Positions 52,345 to 62,873 of a stretch of DNA of 64,000 nt are shown one piece after another. The first letter of the stretch is position 1, and each line of letters begins with the position of its first letter. The notes under the pieces were generated by a model. The model ran no database searches, was not told where the DNA came from, and worked only from the letters and a program-made list of their open reading frames with translations. The translations under genes were made by a program, and so were the position numbers. Source of the DNA: Propionibacteriaceae bacterium (lineage in GTDB: Bacteria; Actinomycetota; Actinomycetes; Propionibacteriales; Propionibacteriaceae); assembly GCA_031265875.1 (NCBI GenBank), contig JAISCA010000051.1:62001-126000 (forward strand). Direction: 5' to 3'.

Positions 52345-54857
52345 CGTCGTCGAGCCTTCCGGATCCGGCCCTTCATGCGCGACACCACCATACTCATCCC
52401 ACCAGCCTTGAAATAGTCCACGAACAACCCCAGGTCGCGCTTGACGTCGGTGACCAAGGGCGGCGCCAACATGACCTGGTCATCTAAGCGACGCAAGGCC
52501 AAATCAGCCGCCGGACGGGGCCGCCGGCAGAACTCGATCAGGGGCTCCAAGACCTTGGACCAGCGGAACTGCTTGGCGAAACGAGCCACGTTGGCCCGGG
52601 CCGCCGCGGCCGCCTCCGGATCGTAGAGCAAGGTCTCCAAGGCCTGGGCCAAGGCGTCGACGTCTTCGGGCGGGACGCCGATACCGATGCCCTCGCTGTC
52701 CAAGACGTTGCCGAAGGAGTCGCCCGTGGTGGCCACGATCGGCAGACCGGCCCAGAGGTAATCCAGGATGCGGGTACGGAAGCTGTAGGCCGTCTCCAGG
52801 TGTTCGTAATGGGTCGACACACCGACATCGGCGTCCAATAAGACGTCGGCCCGCCGCTCGTATGGCACCCAGCCGGAGTTGAAGAAGACGTGCTTGTCGG
52901 TCAGCCCCAGCTCATCGCTCAGCTGACGTAGCTGCCAAGCTTGCCGCATCTCGGGGACGGCCGGATTGGGATGCTTGAGGCCCATGAAGAAGAGCCGGAC
53001 GTCGTCATGGCGCTGGGCCAACTGGGCCACCGCCCGCACCAGGGTCAAGGTGTCGAACCAGTTGTAAACTCCGCCACCCCACAAGATGACCTTGTCCTGA
53101 GGTCCGATGCCGGGCACCGACCCGCGAATGCCGTGCCGACGCTGGACCGGCCGGGCGTCGCTCAAGCCGAAGGGCACGACTTTGATCATCTGCTCCAGGC
53201 CGCCGAATTGACGTGTCGTGGCCAGGTTCTGACGCCCCAGCAGGGAGGCTTGACCGAGCCAGAAGGCTCTCTGCTTGTCCGAAGCGCACAACATCAGGTC
53301 GGCCCGGCCGATCTGCTGGTTGAGCGATCTGTTGGCGCTGGCCACCCCGTCGATGCGCTTGATCGGTCCTAGGTCGCGGGCCTGTTCCAATTGCTCGAGG
53401 TGGAAGGGATCGTAGATGTCGGCCACGATGATGCGGTCGGTCTGGATGATCCAGGGCATCTTGGCCAGCAGGTTGCCCTGGAACACCAGCACCGAACCCC
53501 ATTCAATGTGCCGGCGAATGTCGTCACCGCGAGCGAACACGACATCGAAACCGGGGCCTTGCTTCAGCGAGGCGGCCGTCATCGAGACCAAGCGGACCTC
53601 GCAGACGCGAGACAGAGCGGTCGCTATCTCCCAAGCCCGGATGGCCGGACCAGCCATCTTGTCTGAGATGACGTCGTCCGTCACCACCACGACTCGGCCA
53701 TGGCCGGACATGGCCTGATCGACACCGAGGACCTGGACCAAGAAATCATGAGCCTGGCAGTAGCGGGGCAGATTGACCAGCGGGTTGGTGGGGTCACGGA
53801 ACAGTCCCACCACGACGGCGTCGTCGACCGTCCGCTCAGCTTGCAGCCGCTGTCGCTCGACCGCCAGCTCCGGCAGCAGTTGGACGAAATCGTCGATCGC
53901 GAAAGGACTGCTCAGACGCACCTTATGTTCACCTGGGCGATCGCTCGACGACGTCAGCGAACCGCCTTCGAGAACGCCTTGGGCCGGCCTCCGCTGACGT
54001 CCCTGCTCAATCGCGACCTGCTCGTCGGCCCGGGCGTTGGCCCGCCGCACGGCCAGGGCCACAGCGCCACCGAAGACCGTTCGTAAGAGGTCGTCGTCTA
54101 GGTTCTTGTACAGACAGAGCAGAGCGTTGCGCTCGAGCAGGAACATCTCCCGGAAGTCACCGAATTTACGCATCGCGCCGTGGTGGCGGTGATAAGCCAC
54201 CGAAGCCGGCGCATAGCGCACCCTATGCCCCAAGATATTGGTCCGCCAGCCGAAGTCGGCGTCCTCGTAGAACATGAAGAAGCGCTCGTCGAAGCCACCG
54301 GTCCGGCGGAAGAACTCGGTCCGCACGAACATGGCCGAACCGGTGGCGAAGAGGACGTCTTTGGCCGGCAGGGGATCGGACTCGTCGGACAATTCCGAGA
54401 CCGGCTTGGCCCCCATGCCGAACCAGGTCATCATGGCGTCGTCGTAGTCCACCTCGTCGCCGTCCCAGGACAGCACGCGCGAGGCCACGACCGCGATCAA
54501 GGGATCTTCGGCGAAGGCCTCCAAGGCGGCCGAGATCCAGGCCGGGTCGGGCTTGGCGTCGGAGTTGATGAAACCGACGAACTCGCCCTGGGCCTGGCGG
54601 ACACCGAAATTACAACCACCGGCAAAGCCCAGATTGTCACCGGATTGGTACACCTCGGCGAAGGGGGCGGCCTGTCTGATGGCCGCCTCGGAGCCGTCTT
54701 GGGAGTCGTTGTCGACCACGATCAACTGCAGGCTGGCCTGGGGCCAGTCGACTTCGCGCAGCCAGCGCAGAGCTTCGATGGTGTCATCGGCCCCCTTGTA
54801 ATTGACCAGGACGACCGACACCAGCGGCGCCTGGCCAGCCTCTCTCGCCGCCGTCAT
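52341..54857 (-). CDS. Bifunctional GT2-GT4 glycosyltransferase
   Basis: 838 residues with two glycosyltransferase modules. N-terminal GT2 (about 10-290): VSVVLVNYKGADDT, VVDNDSQDGSE, NLGFAGGCNFG, FINSDAKPDP (metal DxD-type) and GGFDERFFMFYEDADFGW. C-terminal GT4 (about 390-780): VVVVTDDVISDKMAGPAIRA, then HVFFNSGWVPYERRADVLLDADVGVSTHYEHLETAYSFRTRILDYLWAGLPIVAT, an EX7E-like region. The two activities probably add successive sugars to one acceptor. It overlaps both neighbours by 4 bp. The adjacent 520-residue protein resembles its two N-terminal parts. Confidence 0.88.
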   Translation of the reverse strand: MTAAREAGQAPLVSVVLVNYKGADDTIEALRWLREVDWPQASLQLIVVDNDSQDGSEAAIRQAAPFAEVYQSGDNLGFAGGCNFGVRQAQGEFVGFINSDAKPDPAWISAALEAFAEDPLIAVVASRVLSWDGDEVDYDDAMMTWFGMGAKPVSELSDESDPLPAKDVLFATGSAMFVRTEFFRRTGGFDERFFMFYEDADFGWRTNILGHRVRYAPASVAYHRHHGAMRKFGDFREMFLLERNALLCLYKNLDDDLLRTVFGGAVALAVRRANARADEQVAIEQGRQRRPAQGVLEGGSLTSSSDRPGEHKVRLSSPFAIDDFVQLLPELAVERQRLQAERTVDDAVVVGLFRDPTNPLVNLPRYCQAHDFLVQVLGVDQAMSGHGRVVVVTDDVISDKMAGPAIRAWEIATALSRVCEVRLVSMTAASLKQGPGFDVVFARGDDIRRHIEWGSVLVFQGNLLAKMPWIIQTDRIIVADIYDPFHLEQLEQARDLGPIKRIDGVASANRSLNQQIGRADLMLCASDKQRAFWLGQASLLGRQNLATTRQFGGLEQMIKVVPFGLSDARPVQRRHGIRGSVPGIGPQDKVILWGGGVYNWFDTLTLVRAVAQLAQRHDDVRLFFMGLKHPNPAVPEMRQAWQLRQLSDELGLTDKHVFFNSGWVPYERRADVLLDADVGVSTHYEHLETAYSFRTRILDYLWAGLPIVATTGDSFGNVLDSEGIGIGVPPEDVDALAQALETLLYDPEAAAAARANVARFAKQFRWSKVLEPLIEFCRRPRPAADLALRRLDDQVMLAPPLVTDVKRDLGLFVDYFKAGGMSMVVSRMKGRIRKARRR

Positions 54858-56416
54858 GGTCTCCCCTTCAGTCGAGCCGCCAGTCTGAGACGGCGCGATG
54901 GACTAGGCGCGACGGCACCGGCCTGAGGATAGGTTTGAACCAGGTCGGGCGCTCGCAAGGGACGCTGACACCAGCGCCAGAGCGCCTGAGCCGAATCCGG
55001 CGCCACCTCGACCAAGTTGTTGAGCGAATGGTCCTCGTCGTAGACCACCGGCGTGACCCGATCCCGACCGGCCAAGGCCCCCAGCAGCCAGTCCCGCTGT
55101 TCGACGTTCCCCGCCACCAGATGATCGGCCCGGTCCAATGTCTCCGACAGCAGTTGGACCGCGATGCCCCTCGGGTCGCTCCGCCCGACCCCGGGATACT
55201 CGCCGGCCAGGTCGGCTTGGAAAGGCCAGTCCGTGGCGTCGATCCAGACCGGCGCCTCGGAGTCGGCCAGCCAAGCCACACTCCGCACCAAGACGGCGTC
55301 TAGCGCCACCAGGTCGGGCCAATCCGGCAGTTGGCGCGGCTTGAGCGGGACCTCGGTCCAGGCCGTGCCGTCGCGTTGGCGCAGAGTCCCATTGGCGATG
55401 TCGAGCGCCCGGAAGTCGAAATCCGGGCTCAACGCGGCCGACCAAGCCTCCATCTTGGCCGCCGGCGCACTACGCGACGGGTCCACCACCGCCAGCAAGC
55501 GCAGGCGCGGCCGGGGCGAGAAGCCGCCGAAGAAGGCCTCTTCCAGGCGCTGCCGCTGACCGACCCCCGAGGAGTCGGCCTCCGAGTCGAGATCGAGCCA
55601 CAACTGATCGATCAATTGGGCGATCGGCTGGGCCAGACAGCGATCGCTCAGGCGCCGGGTGCACTGAGCCATCGGCCTAGTCCAGTTGACAGCCTCGAGT
55701 TGGTTCAGCCAGGCGTCGATCGCCCCCGCCCCATTGAGAGCTGCCTCGGGCACCGCCAAAGTGGCGCTGTCGTCCCCGCCGGGCGAACGCTTGAGGTCGA
55801 GGGCCGAGGTGTCTGTGCCCGTCGCCCGCAGGGGTTGGCTGACTAAGGCCAAGGACAGGGGGGCCAGAACCGCCTGCAGCGTCTTCAACTCCAGATTGCT
55901 GGCCGCCAGAGTCAACAGCTGAGACCGGGTCAACCGAGGGAGAGGACGGTCATGACATAAGTGACCGCTCAGGCATTCGACCCGGCCGCCGCGCAGGGTC
56001 AAGCGCCAGAGAGCGTCCGGCGCCATAAGGTCCGGTTCCAAACGCCCGAAGAAGCCGCGCACCTCACGTAAGGCACCGCCGTCGAAGACCGTCGCCGCGC
56101 CCACCGGGCAAGGCGTGCCGACCAGTGGCCCGTCGGGCTGGCCCAACACCACAGCGGCGGCCCCGTCGGCGATCATCTCGGCGGCGGCGGTCAGCCAACC
56201 CGGTCGCAAGTCGTCTGGTTCTGGGACCACCACCACCAAATCGGCGTCGACCGTGGCGGACTTGGACTGCATGATGCGACCGGCCGCGCCCGGTCTGACC
56301 CGTTCGGACAAGACCCGGTGTGTCTCCACCACAGGCCATCCCTTGGTGACAGGGGCCGGGTCCGAACCGCTGAAGACCAACAGACTGAGCCCACTCGCGC
56401 CCTGTCCTGATGCCAT
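54854..56416 (-). CDS. Degenerate glycosyltransferase-like protein
   Basis: 520 residues from the ATG at 56416. I know no named family. The first half has LVVVVPEPDDLRPGWLTAAA and LREVRGFFGRLEPDLMAPDALWRLTLRG, the layout of a GT2 domain but without a clear DxD. The second half contains RLRLLAVVDPSRSAP, an APVWIDATDWPF segment and RADHLVAGNVEQRDWLLG, which lines up with RADLMLCASDKQRAFWLG in the neighbouring GT2-GT4 protein. The C-terminal GT4 donor domain is absent. It looks like a shortened, probably inactive relative and perhaps a partner. ATGA-coupled to it. Confidence 0.6.
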   Translation of the reverse strand: MASGQGASGLSLLVFSGSDPAPVTKGWPVVETHRVLSERVRPGAAGRIMQSKSATVDADLVVVVPEPDDLRPGWLTAAAEMIADGAAAVVLGQPDGPLVGTPCPVGAATVFDGGALREVRGFFGRLEPDLMAPDALWRLTLRGGRVECLSGHLCHDRPLPRLTRSQLLTLAASNLELKTLQAVLAPLSLALVSQPLRATGTDTSALDLKRSPGGDDSATLAVPEAALNGAGAIDAWLNQLEAVNWTRPMAQCTRRLSDRCLAQPIAQLIDQLWLDLDSEADSSGVGQRQRLEEAFFGGFSPRPRLRLLAVVDPSRSAPAAKMEAWSAALSPDFDFRALDIANGTLRQRDGTAWTEVPLKPRQLPDWPDLVALDAVLVRSVAWLADSEAPVWIDATDWPFQADLAGEYPGVGRSDPRGIAVQLLSETLDRADHLVAGNVEQRDWLLGALAGRDRVTPVVYDEDHSLNNLVEVAPDSAQALWRWCQRPLRAPDLVQTYPQAGAVAPSPSRRLRLAARLKGRP

Positions 56417-56653
56417 CGGCCGCCGTCTCCTCTCCGACCGCTGGGGGCGGTCCAATCCGAAGCGACCACCGTCATCTGAGGCAGCCACGTGAAGGCCAAC
56501 TCTAGTCCCTGCCCAGGCGGAGCGCCTCATAATCAAGTGCCCGACTAGCCAGCCTGGCTGGACCGTCCGGCCAGCTAAGATGTGGTCGCAGCAGCGCTAA
56601 TGTAACGTCGGCTCTCATCACCAGACGGCGTCAGGCATGGCGCCAACCAGAGA

Positions 56654-57565
56654 GTGGAGACCCCGTTGAGCTTAGCCTCGGAGCGGATGGAACGGCTAGC
56701 CGCCGAACCGTTGCGGGACACCAACCTCCCGCTCGGCTTCATCTCCGGCACCGCCCGTTCCTTGGGCGTCATCTGGTCCCGGCGCGAGTTGGTCTTGCTG
56801 TTGGTCAAGCGTGAGATCAAATCCCGCTACAAGGACTCCGTGCTGGGCCTGGTCTGGTCGATGGTCCGACCCCTGGTGATGCTGTTGATCTACTACCTGG
56901 TCATCGGGCAGTTCCTCGGCGCCGTGCGCATGATCCCCAGCTTCGCGGTCTATGTCTTCACCGGCTTGACCGTTTGGACGCTGTTCAACGAGATCATCCT
57001 GATGGGCACCCGCTCCATCTTGGACAACGCCGGCATCATCAAGAAGATCAATCTACCGCGCGAGATCTTCCCCTTGGCCACCGTCGGCTCGGCCGGCTTC
57101 AACTTCGTCATCCAATTGGTCATCCTGGTGGCGGCGGCCCTCATCGTCGGCGGCGGCGTCAACCCGGCTCAGCTGCACTACTCTCTGCTCGGCGTCCTAG
57201 TGGCGATCATCTGGGGCACCGCCTTGGCCTTGGTCCTGTCGGCCGCCAATGTCTACTTGCGTGATGTCCAGCACCTGGTCGAAGTCCTCCTCCTGATCGG
57301 CTTCTGGGTCTCGCCGGTGGTCTACTCCTGGCCCATGGTGGCGTCCCAGGTCGGCTCCACTCTGCAAGAGATCTACATGGCCAATCCGATCACCGTGGCC
57401 GTCTTCGGCATGCAACAAGGTCTATGGTCGGGCGGAGACGCGACCTTCTTCCCGGACCACCTGTTGGCCCGTCTGCTCATCGCTTTCGGCCTCGGGCTGG
57501 TAGCCCTCTTCCTCTGTCAGCGTGTCTTCGACCTCTTGCAGCGCAACTTCGCTCAGGAGATCTGA
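56654..57565 (+). CDS. ABC-2 polysaccharide export permease (Wzm/TagG-like)
   Basis: 303 residues of the ABC2_membrane family: VLLLVKREIKSRYKDSVLGLVWSMVRPLVMLLIYYLVI at the N terminus, then the EIILMGTRSILDNAGIIKKINLPREIFPL loop, characteristic of Wzm/TagG permeases. It exports a completed lipid-linked polymer with the ATPase encoded immediately downstream (1-bp TGATG overlap). Start GTG at 56654; TTG at 56666 or ATG at 56687 also possible. Confidence 0.93.
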   Translation: METPLSLASERMERLAAEPLRDTNLPLGFISGTARSLGVIWSRRELVLLLVKREIKSRYKDSVLGLVWSMVRPLVMLLIYYLVIGQFLGAVRMIPSFAVYVFTGLTVWTLFNEIILMGTRSILDNAGIIKKINLPREIFPLATVGSAGFNFVIQLVILVAAALIVGGGVNPAQLHYSLLGVLVAIIWGTALALVLSAANVYLRDVQHLVEVLLLIGFWVSPVVYSWPMVASQVGSTLQEIYMANPITVAVFGMQQGLWSGGDATFFPDHLLARLLIAFGLGLVALFLCQRVFDLLQRNFAQEI

Positions 57566-58767
57566 TGGGCGTCGAAGTCGTTCGAGTCGAACACCTGGTC
57601 AAGTCCTTCACCCTGCGCAAACAGAAGTCAGTCAAAGAGAGCTTGCTCAACGCCAGCCGGGCCCGGACCAAGAATGAGACCTTCAACGCCCTCGACGACG
57701 TCTCCTTCTCAATCGATGCCGGCGAGTCGATCGGCTTGGTCGGACCCAACGGCTCCGGTAAGTCAACCTTGCTCAAGATCATCGGTGGCATCCTGACACC
57801 GAACCAGGGACGCGTCCAGGTGCGCGGCCGGGTGGCCGCCCTGCTAGAGCTGGGGGCTGGCTTCCACCCCGATCTGTCCGGTCGCGAGAACATCTACTTG
57901 AACGCTTCCGTGCTGGGCATCTCACGGGCGGAGACGGAACGTTACTTCAATGACATCGTCGAGTTCTCCGGCATCGAAGACTTCATCGATACCCAGGTCA
58001 AGTTCTACTCCTCCGGCATGTACGTCCGCCTGGCCTTCTCCGTGGCCGTCCACGTCGACCCGGACATCCTCCTAGTCGACGAGGTTCTGGCCGTCGGCGA
58101 CGAGCCCTTCCAGCAGAAATGCATGGACAAAATTCGCCAGTTCCAACAAGAGGGCCGCACCATCGTCTTCGTCAGCCACGCTCCCGGTCAGGTGGCGGAC
58201 CTGTGCGATCGGGCCATCCTGTTGGAGAAGGGCCGTGTCGTGGTCGACGACACCCCGCTGATCGCCTTGGGCCGCCTGCGGCGGAACTACCAGCAGGTCA
58301 TCGAAGCCGACATCGAATCGAACGAGACCGAGCACTCGACTTATCAAGCCAGCATCGACAGCATCTACCTGACCAGTGAGCAGCCGTCGTACCACCACTA
58401 CGAGTTCCAGGTCGTGTCGCCGCCTGGGTTGACCCTGTGCGCCAACATCGAGCTGAGCTTCGACCGCCCGACCCCCGACTGGAGCCTGCGGGCCTCGATC
58501 GAGACCATGCTGGGCAACCACTGCCTGAGCGTCGACACGCGCGACTTCCGGGACGAGGCGCTGCCGGTCGGCCAGGGCCAGCAGAAATGCGTCCTGCGTT
58601 TCCCCGACCTCCAACTGGGCGAGGGCGACTACGTCATCAACCTGTCGATCCACGACCAGCGCGGTATCCGACTCGACACCATCACCCGGGCCGGGCTCTT
58701 CGCCATCCGGACCAACGGGCACTCGATGGGCCAGGTCTACTCCGATCCCACCATCGACTTCAGCTAG
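57565..58767 (+). CDS. ABC polysaccharide export ATPase with Wzt-type C-terminal domain
   Basis: 400 residues. N-terminal ATPase: Walker A GPNGSGKSTLLK, signature YSSGMYVRLAFSVA (TagH/Wzt type) and Walker B ILLVDEVLAVGD. The last 150 residues form a beta-rich domain (YEFQVVSPPGLTLCANIELS to GEGDYVINLSIHDQRG) like the Wzt glycan-binding module, which recognises the finished chain end. It should therefore export a chain with a specific terminal group. The start is the ATG overlapping the permease stop. Confidence 0.93.
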   Translation: MGVEVVRVEHLVKSFTLRKQKSVKESLLNASRARTKNETFNALDDVSFSIDAGESIGLVGPNGSGKSTLLKIIGGILTPNQGRVQVRGRVAALLELGAGFHPDLSGRENIYLNASVLGISRAETERYFNDIVEFSGIEDFIDTQVKFYSSGMYVRLAFSVAVHVDPDILLVDEVLAVGDEPFQQKCMDKIRQFQQEGRTIVFVSHAPGQVADLCDRAILLEKGRVVVDDTPLIALGRLRRNYQQVIEADIESNETEHSTYQASIDSIYLTSEQPSYHHYEFQVVSPPGLTLCANIELSFDRPTPDWSLRASIETMLGNHCLSVDTRDFRDEALPVGQGQQKCVLRFPDLQLGEGDYVINLSIHDQRGIRLDTITRAGLFAIRTNGHSMGQVYSDPTIDFS

Positions 58768-58773
58768 ACCTAG

Positions 58774-60731
<1,958 letters not shown>

Positions 60732-60794
60732 TCTGTCCGAGCAGCCACCGCCGACTGCCACGTCCAGCCGCAAGAGTCCCTACGGTGGAAGGAG

Positions 60795-61850
60795 TCAGCC
60801 CGTCTCGGCTTCGTCGCCACCACCGGACCGGTCTGGCAGCCGGACGGGCACCCGTCGTCGACCGAACGGCAACTGGGCCAGGAGCACGGCCACCAGCATG
60901 ATCAAACAGCCGACCATCTCCCGGTGAGTCAGAGTCTCGCCCAGCACCACGGCGCCGCCGATGACGGCGAAGACCGACTCCAAGGACATGATCAGCGAGG
61001 CCACGGCCGGGGCGACGTAGCGTTGACTGAAGGCTTGCAGGCTGAAAGCCACGCCGGAGGACAGGATGCCGGTGAAGGCGATGGCGGGCAGGGCCGACCA
61101 GATGGCCGCCCCGCTGGCCGCCTGGTCGGTCAAGCGACTGTCCAGCAGCCAGGCCAGGGGCAGGGACAGCGCTCCGGCGGTCAAGAACTGGATGCAGCAC
61201 AGGCGCAGCACGTCGGCCCAGCGCACGAAATGGTCGGTCACCAAGATGTGCCCGGCCCAGAACAGGGCCCCGCCCAACACCACTAAATTGCCGGGCTCGA
61301 TGCTGAGGTCTTCGGTCAGGCAGAGCAGATAGAGGCCGACTAGGGCCAATCCGCCCGCCAGCCAGGTGTTCCAGCGCGTCCGCCGCCCGATCAGGAGTCC
61401 GATCACCGGCACTAGCACGATATACAAGGCCGTCAGAAAACCGGCTTTGCCAGCCGGTGTCGTGATGACGCCGATCTGCTGCAGGACCGAGGCGCAGAAC
61501 AAGGCCAGGCCGCACAGCAGCCCGCCTTTGATAGTCGGATTGGACCAATCGATCGGCTGCCGACCGTCACGTCGGGTCAGCCCGAAGTCCGGCCGCAGCC
61601 CTCGCTGGCGCCAGCAGATCACGACGTAGAGGCTGAAGGCGCCGAGCAGATAGCGCAGACCGTTGAAGAGGAAGGGGCCGATGTGGTCCATGCCGGCCCT
61701 CTGGGCCACGAAGGAGAAGCCCCAGATCAGGGAGGTCAAGGTCAGCAGGGCGCTGCCTTGGAGGGTGCGCCGATTGGAGGCCGGGGCGGATCCAGCGGGC
61801 GATGGGGGCGACGAGGCCTCCTGGCCCTCTCCCGACGGCGTCTCATTCAC
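60795..61850 (-). CDS. EamA/DMT-family transporter
   Basis: 351 residues with about ten hydrophobic helices in two EamA halves: LTLTSLIWGFSFVAQRAGMDHIGPFLFNGLRYLLGAF and the second half PALAFTGILSSGVAFSLQAFSQRYVAPAVASLIMSLESVFAVIGGAVVLGE (YVAP...SLES is the family signature). Exports or imports small metabolites; substrate unknown. GTG start with GGGAG upstream. Borders the glycan cluster convergently but looks unrelated to it. Confidence 0.93.
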   Translation of the reverse strand: MNETPSGEGQEASSPPSPAGSAPASNRRTLQGSALLTLTSLIWGFSFVAQRAGMDHIGPFLFNGLRYLLGAFSLYVVICWRQRGLRPDFGLTRRDGRQPIDWSNPTIKGGLLCGLALFCASVLQQIGVITTPAGKAGFLTALYIVLVPVIGLLIGRRTRWNTWLAGGLALVGLYLLCLTEDLSIEPGNLVVLGGALFWAGHILVTDHFVRWADVLRLCCIQFLTAGALSLPLAWLLDSRLTDQAASGAAIWSALPAIAFTGILSSGVAFSLQAFSQRYVAPAVASLIMSLESVFAVIGGAVVLGETLTHREMVGCLIMLVAVLLAQLPFGRRRVPVRLPDRSGGGDEAETG

Positions 61851-61970
61851 CGGTTCCGCTCCCTTTCGCGCCTCGAGCGGCCCCGATCGGCGATCGCTTC
61901 GGCACCAGGCTAGTGGACAGCCCAGCTCGACCGGCCCGGACTCTCAGACGGACGTCCGGACCGATCCGAC

Positions 61971-62669
61971 TCAGCCCTGGCTGAACCGCGCCACCTGGTC
62001 CAAGAAGCCTTCGGCCACGGCCTCGACCAAACTGGTCAGAGCGTCGGCCCAGCGCTCGAAGCCGGTCAGATCCACGGTCGCCGAGTTGGCCTCGGCCCAA
62101 CTGGCCATCAGCTCCAGACCGGCCTCAGGATGGAATTGGAGGCCGAGGGCGCTGCCCAGACGGAAGGCGTGATACGGGCAGTGGGCTGAGGCGGCCAGCC
62201 AACTCGCCCCCGCCGGTAGTCGGGTGATGGCGTCGGAGTGGAAGCTGGGAGCCCAGAGAGTCGACCCCAGACGCCGCCAGACCAGACCCAGAACGGGGTC
62301 GAGCCGTGCCGCCGGGCGTAGAGACAACTCGATCAGACCGCGTTCGGGGCCGGCTGCCGCTGGCACCGCGACCGTTCCCCCACTCACTTTGGCCAAGAGT
62401 TGCGCGCCTAGACAGATGGCCAAGACCGGCCGTCCGGCCTCGGCGCAGCGCAGCATCAGCTGGCCTTGGCGGGCTAACCAGTCGGCTTGGGCCACGTCTT
62501 CGACCGAGTGGGGCCCACCCAGCACGACCAAACCGTCGAAGTCGTCCCAGCCTGGCAGACCGGAGCCGACCGAGTGCCAGGCGGCCTGGCCCAGCCAGGG
62601 CTCCAGACGGCCCAAGGGCACCGCTGGATCGTTCGCGATGACGGCGACACGGGCGTTCACGGCGGACAT
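61971..62669 (-). CDS. Class I glutamine amidotransferase-domain protein
   Basis: 232 residues of the GATase1 fold. The triad is visible: Cys86 in AICLGAQLLA, His180 and Glu182 in LQFHPEAG. It resembles GMP-synthase-like stand-alone amidotransferases (YfeJ-like, often linked to gamma-glutamyl hydrolysis or GMP synthase), but the partner domain is absent. The ATG at 62669 has GACACT six bases before it, a weak leaderless match. Confidence 0.85.
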   Translation of the reverse strand: MSAVNARVAVIANDPAVPLGRLEPWLGQAAWHSVGSGLPGWDDFDGLVVLGGPHSVEDVAQADWLARQGQLMLRCAEAGRPVLAICLGAQLLAKVSGGTVAVPAAAGPERGLIELSLRPAARLDPVLGLVWRRLGSTLWAPSFHSDAITRLPAGASWLAASAHCPYHAFRLGSALGLQFHPEAGLELMASWAEANSATVDLTGFERWADALTSLVEAVAEGFLDQVARFSQG

Positions 62670-62755
62670 TTTGCCAGTGTCAGGTCACAGCTTGATTTCA
62701 CTGCCCTTCACCCAGCTGGGCCAACCTCCGATTTGGCGTCTACGGCCCCTCAAAC

Positions 62756-62774
62756 TTAGGCTAGGCTTACCTTC
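62756..62774 (+). promoter_or_regulatory. DtxR/IdeR-type iron box 1
   Basis: TTAGGCTAGGCTTACCTTC matches 15 of 19 positions of the DtxR/IdeR consensus TTAGGTTAGGCTAACCTAA. It lies about 100 bp before the iron permease start and would repress it when iron is plentiful. Confidence 0.75.
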
Positions 62775-62780
62775 AGCCAA

Positions 62781-62799
62781 TTAGGCAAGGCTTATCTAA
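62781..62799 (+). promoter_or_regulatory. DtxR/IdeR-type iron box 2
   Basis: TTAGGCAAGGCTTATCTAA, also 15 of 19 positions of the consensus, starting 25 bp after box 1. Paired boxes suit cooperative binding. Confidence 0.7.
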
Positions 62800-62873
62800 C
62801 GTAATTCGATCGGCCACTGGCCTAGTTCACCGTCTTTCCGACCGCCCCGACTTCAAGCCCAAGGAGACCGATT

